A stretch of 15,606 nt of DNA from Nitrospirae bacterium UBA4572 (GTDB lineage: Bacteria; Nitrospirota; Leptospirillia; Leptospirillales; Leptospirillaceae). The stretch covers positions 10,782 through 26,387 of the forward strand of contig DGKK01000014.1 in assembly GCA_002387725.1 (NCBI GenBank), in the 5' to 3' direction. The notes under the pieces were generated by a model that saw only the letters and a program-made list of their open reading frames with translations, was not told the DNA's origin and did no database searches. This document shows, piece by piece, positions 13,025 to 15,606 of the stretch. The translations under genes were made by a program, and so were the position numbers. Numbering within the stretch: the stretch's first letter is position 1; each line of letters opens with the position of its first letter.

Positions 13025-15606
13025 ATGTGGCTCGTCAGAATCGCCATGAAGCGGCCGTTCACGATCTTCGTGCTCTCGGCCGTCATCCTCATCGCGGGCA
13101 TTCTCTCCTTTTTCAGGATGAGGCTCGACATCTTCCCGACGATCGACATTCCCGTGGTCAACGTCGTCTGGAACTACCCGGGTCTCTCCGCCCTCGACAT
13201 GGAGGAGCGGATCGTTCTCATCGCCGAACGGGCCTACTCCACCACCGTCAACGGCATCAGCCGGATCGAGTCGGAGTCGATCAACGGCACCGGCCTCATC
13301 AAGGTTTACTTCCACCAGGGCCAGAGCATCGCAGGAGCCATTGCCCAGATCAACGCCGTCTCCGAAACGCTCCTTCGCATCGCCCCTCCCGGAACCGTTC
13401 CGCCGAACATCATCCAGTACAACGCCAGCAACGTTCCCATCGCCGAGCTCGAGATCGGAAGCAAGACCGTCTCGGAGCAGAAGCTCTACGACTACGGCCT
13501 CAACTTCATCCGGGTGCGCCTGTTCACCATTCCCGGACTCTCCACGCCCGCCCCCTTCGGCGGCAAGATGCGCCAGGTCATGGTGGACATCAACCCCGAC
13601 AGGCTCTACGGGTACGGCCTCTCCCCCAACGATGTCGTCCAGACCCTCACCGCGTCGAACATCATCGTTCCGGCAGGAACGGCCAAGATCGGCGACCAGG
13701 AAGTGGACATCATGATCAACGGGAGCCCCGCGACCCTGAAAGGTCTGGGGAAGCTCCCCGTTCGATCCGTCCAGGGACGGATCGTCCGTCTGCGGGATGT
13801 CGCCACCGTCCACGACGGCTACGCCGTGCAGGAGAACATCGTCCGGGTCAACGGCCACCGCTCGACCTATCTGGCCATCTACAAGCATGCCGACGCCTCG
13901 ACCCTTTCGGTGATCCAGCGGGTGAGGAAGATCCTTCCCATGATCCAGAGGTTCTCTCCCCCGGGGATCAACCTCAAGCTCGTCTTCGACCAGTCGGTCT
14001 TCGTGAAGAATGCCCTGCTCGATGTCCTCAAGGAGGCCGGGATCGGAACGGTGCTGGTCTCCCTGATGATCTATCTCTTCCTCCGGGATCTCCGCTCCTC
14101 CTTCATCGTCTTCCTCTCGATCCCGCTGTCGATCCTCTCCGCCCTCTTCTTTCTGAACCTCACCGGCCAGTCCCTCAACATCATGACCCTGGGGGGGCTG
14201 GCGCTGGCCATCGGCATGCTGGTCGACGACGCCACCGTGGCCATCGAGAACATCGAAAGAAACCGCTCCCTGACCTCGGAGCCCCTGCGGGCCGTCTGGG
14301 ACGGGGCCAACCAGGTGGCGGTGCCGGCCTTCGTGGGAACAATGTCCATCATCATCGTCTTCTTCCCCGTGATCCTGCTCAAGGGGGTCTCGCAGTTCCT
14401 CTATACCCCCCTAGCCTATGCCGTCGTCTTCGCCATGCTGGCCTCCTATGTCCTCTCCCGGACGATGGTCGTGACCCTCTCCATGATGCTCCACCGGGAG
14501 AGGGCCTCCCGCCACGAGGAGACCTCCCTCTTTCTTCGAGGGTTCGAGGCGCTCAGGGGACGCTACGAGAAGGTTCTTCGTTCGGCGGTGACCCACCCGG
14601 GACGGACGATGGGGCTCTCGGGCCTCGTCATCGGCCTGTTCCTCCTGCTTCTTCCCTTTGTGGGGCTCGACTTCTTTCCGAAGACCGACGCCGGACTGCT
14701 GGCCCTTCACATGAGGGCCCCGGTGGGCAGCCGCATCGAGGTGACGGACGAGTACGCCAAGGAGGTGGAGCGAACCCTCCGCTCCATCATTCCCCCCGAC
14801 GAAATCGACTCGATCGACGTCAACCTGGGCCTTCCCGTCTACTACAATCTGGCCTTCTACCAGACCGACAGCATCGGCCCCGGCGACGGAGACTTTCTCA
14901 TCTCCCTCAAAAAGCGCCATCACTCCGTCTTCATGTACGAAAAGCGGATCCGGGAGACCCTGGCCCAGAAGTTCCCCGAACTCTCCTTCTGGTTCAAGCC
15001 CGCCGACATCATCAGCCAGGTGTTGGACTTCGGCCTTTCGGCTCCCATCGACATCCAGGTGGAGGGTCGCGATCTGGAGGCCTCCGACCGCACGGCGCGC
15101 CATATCCGGCAGATCGTCAGGAACATCCCCGGAGCGGTCGACGTGGCGATCCCCCAGGTCCTCCACTATCCCGCCCTCTTCGTCAGGACGGACCGGGACA
15201 ACGCGCTCCAGGTCGGCATGACCCAAAACGATGTGGCGACCAACCTCCTCGTCTCCCTGGCCTCGAGCTCCCTGATCGCCCCCAACTATTGGGTCAATCC
15301 GAAGAACACCGTGAACTACATCGTGGCGGTCCAGACCCCCACCGAACAGATCGCCTCCCCGGGCGAGCTCACCCATCTGCCGCTGCGGCCGGGCCAGGGA
15401 TCCCTCACCAACATCTCGGCCGCCCTGGCCCTTCCCGAGCCGGCCCCCACGGTCCAGTACCTCTCCAACATTGCGGATCTTCGGATGGGAACCATCCCCG
15501 GATCGATCTCGCACTATACCGTTCAGCGGGTGGAGGATGTCCTCGTCAACGTCCAGGGCCGCTCCCTGGGGTCGGTCTACCGGGACATCAGAAAGGCCCT
15601 GGCGGA
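13025..15606 (+). CDS. RND efflux permease, HAE1 type, 3'-truncated by window edge
   Basis: Inner-membrane proton-driven efflux permease. The first 860 codons are visible without a stop, of roughly 1,030 expected. The N-terminus MWLVRIAMKRPFTIFVL leads into TM1 (about 12-30). The porter part follows, with PTIDIPVVNVVWNYPG, INAVSETLL and PFGGKMRQVMVDINPDRL. TM2-TM6 (about 335-490) include the TM4 proton-relay pair Asp401-Asp402 in GMLVDDATVAIENIER (AcrB Asp407/408), and TM7 lies near 525-545. The double Asp points to HAE1-type pumps for organic compounds rather than CusA-type metal pumps. The ATG at 13025 has AAGGGG (13008-13013) 11 bases upstream. The partner membrane fusion and outer-membrane proteins are not upstream and may follow. 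The substrate cannot be read from sequence. Confidence 0.93.
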   Translation, partial: MWLVRIAMKRPFTIFVLSAVILIAGILSFFRMRLDIFPTIDIPVVNVVWNYPGLSALDMEERIVLIAERAYSTTVNGISRIESESINGTGLIKVYFHQGQSIAGAIAQINAVSETLLRIAPPGTVPPNIIQYNASNVPIAELEIGSKTVSEQKLYDYGLNFIRVRLFTIPGLSTPAPFGGKMRQVMVDINPDRLYGYGLSPNDVVQTLTASNIIVPAGTAKIGDQEVDIMINGSPATLKGLGKLPVRSVQGRIVRLRDVATVHDGYAVQENIVRVNGHRSTYLAIYKHADASTLSVIQRVRKILPMIQRFSPPGINLKLVFDQSVFVKNALLDVLKEAGIGTVLVSLMIYLFLRDLRSSFIVFLSIPLSILSALFFLNLTGQSLNIMTLGGLALAIGMLVDDATVAIENIERNRSLTSEPLRAVWDGANQVAVPAFVGTMSIIIVFFPVILLKGVSQFLYTPLAYAVVFAMLASYVLSRTMVVTLSMMLHRERASRHEETSLFLRGFEALRGRYEKVLRSAVTHPGRTMGLSGLVIGLFLLLLPFVGLDFFPKTDAGLLALHMRAPVGSRIEVTDEYAKEVERTLRSIIPPDEIDSIDVNLGLPVYYNLAFYQTDSIGPGDGDFLISLKKRHHSVFMYEKRIRETLAQKFPELSFWFKPADIISQVLDFGLSAPIDIQVEGRDLEASDRTARHIRQIVRNIPGAVDVAIPQVLHYPALFVRTDRDNALQVGMTQNDVATNLLVSLASSSLIAPNYWVNPKNTVNYIVAVQTPTEQIASPGELTHLPLRPGQGSLTNISAALALPEPAPTVQYLSNIADLRMGTIPGSISHYTVQRVEDVLVNVQGRSLGSVYRDIRKALA

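Noticed and set aside
14411..15514. 367-codon minus-strand frame inside the RND gene
   Set aside because: The + strand encodes an unbroken RND permease with strong family motifs; the reverse frame is a composition artefact.
1..15606. CRISPR arrays, tRNA/rRNA genes, insertion sequences, riboswitches, defence or phage genes
   Set aside because: I looked on both strands and found no regularly spaced repeats, cloverleaf-like sequence, transposase motifs or terminal inverted repeats.

Overview
The window is a gene-dense, GC-rich stretch of bacterial chromosome. All fourteen genes I can support lie on the + strand, and no gap reaches 300 bases. The mix is mostly core metabolism: nitrogen assimilation, nucleotide, CoA, aromatic, fatty-acid and thiamine biosynthesis, transcription and translation. 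I see no mobile element, tRNA, rRNA or CRISPR array. The gene content and order, strong codon bias toward C/T-ending codons and frequent GTG/TTG starts would fit a Nitrospirota bacterium of the Leptospirillum type. That assignment is an impression from the proteins, not a demonstrated placement.

Region 1 (1-6003) opens inside a glutamate synthase large-subunit gene, cut at its 5' end by the window edge. It continues through yicC, gmk, rpoZ and coaBC. The spacing is tight, and the yicC-gmk-rpoZ-coaBC order is widely conserved in bacteria (compare yloC-gmk-rpoZ-coaBC in Bacillus subtilis). The oddest observation of the window is here. The decarboxylase half of CoaBC keeps the catalytic His (His76) but has Glu126 and Ser159 where the family has its catalytic Asn and Cys.

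Region 2 (6004-11271) begins with a 177-base intergenic region containing the best promoter-like sequence of the window (TTGCAA, 17-base spacer, TAGGAT). It leads into a gene for a TPR protein with long Pro/Glu-rich linkers and a C-terminal domain resembling Roadblock/LC7. Then follow aroQ, efp, accB, accC and thiE, with gaps from a 1-base overlap to about 40 bases. They probably form one operon joining the shikimate pathway, EF-P-assisted translation, the biotin carboxylase half of acetyl-CoA carboxylase and thiamine synthesis. Catalytic residues of AroQ, EF-P, AccB and AccC fall at or near their textbook positions.

Region 3 (11272-15606) is looser. It carries a soluble GT2 glycosyltransferase like polyprenol-phosphate mannosyltransferases (TTG start), a membrane-anchored DUF3105 protein (TTG start), and the first 860 codons of an RND efflux permease of the HAE1 type, cut by the right edge.

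Overall this is mostly an ordinary housekeeping region. I found no convincing undescribed multi-gene system. The points most worth a second look are the altered CoaC active site, the TPR/Roadblock-like protein heading the biosynthetic operon, and the DUF3105 protein beside the RND pump.
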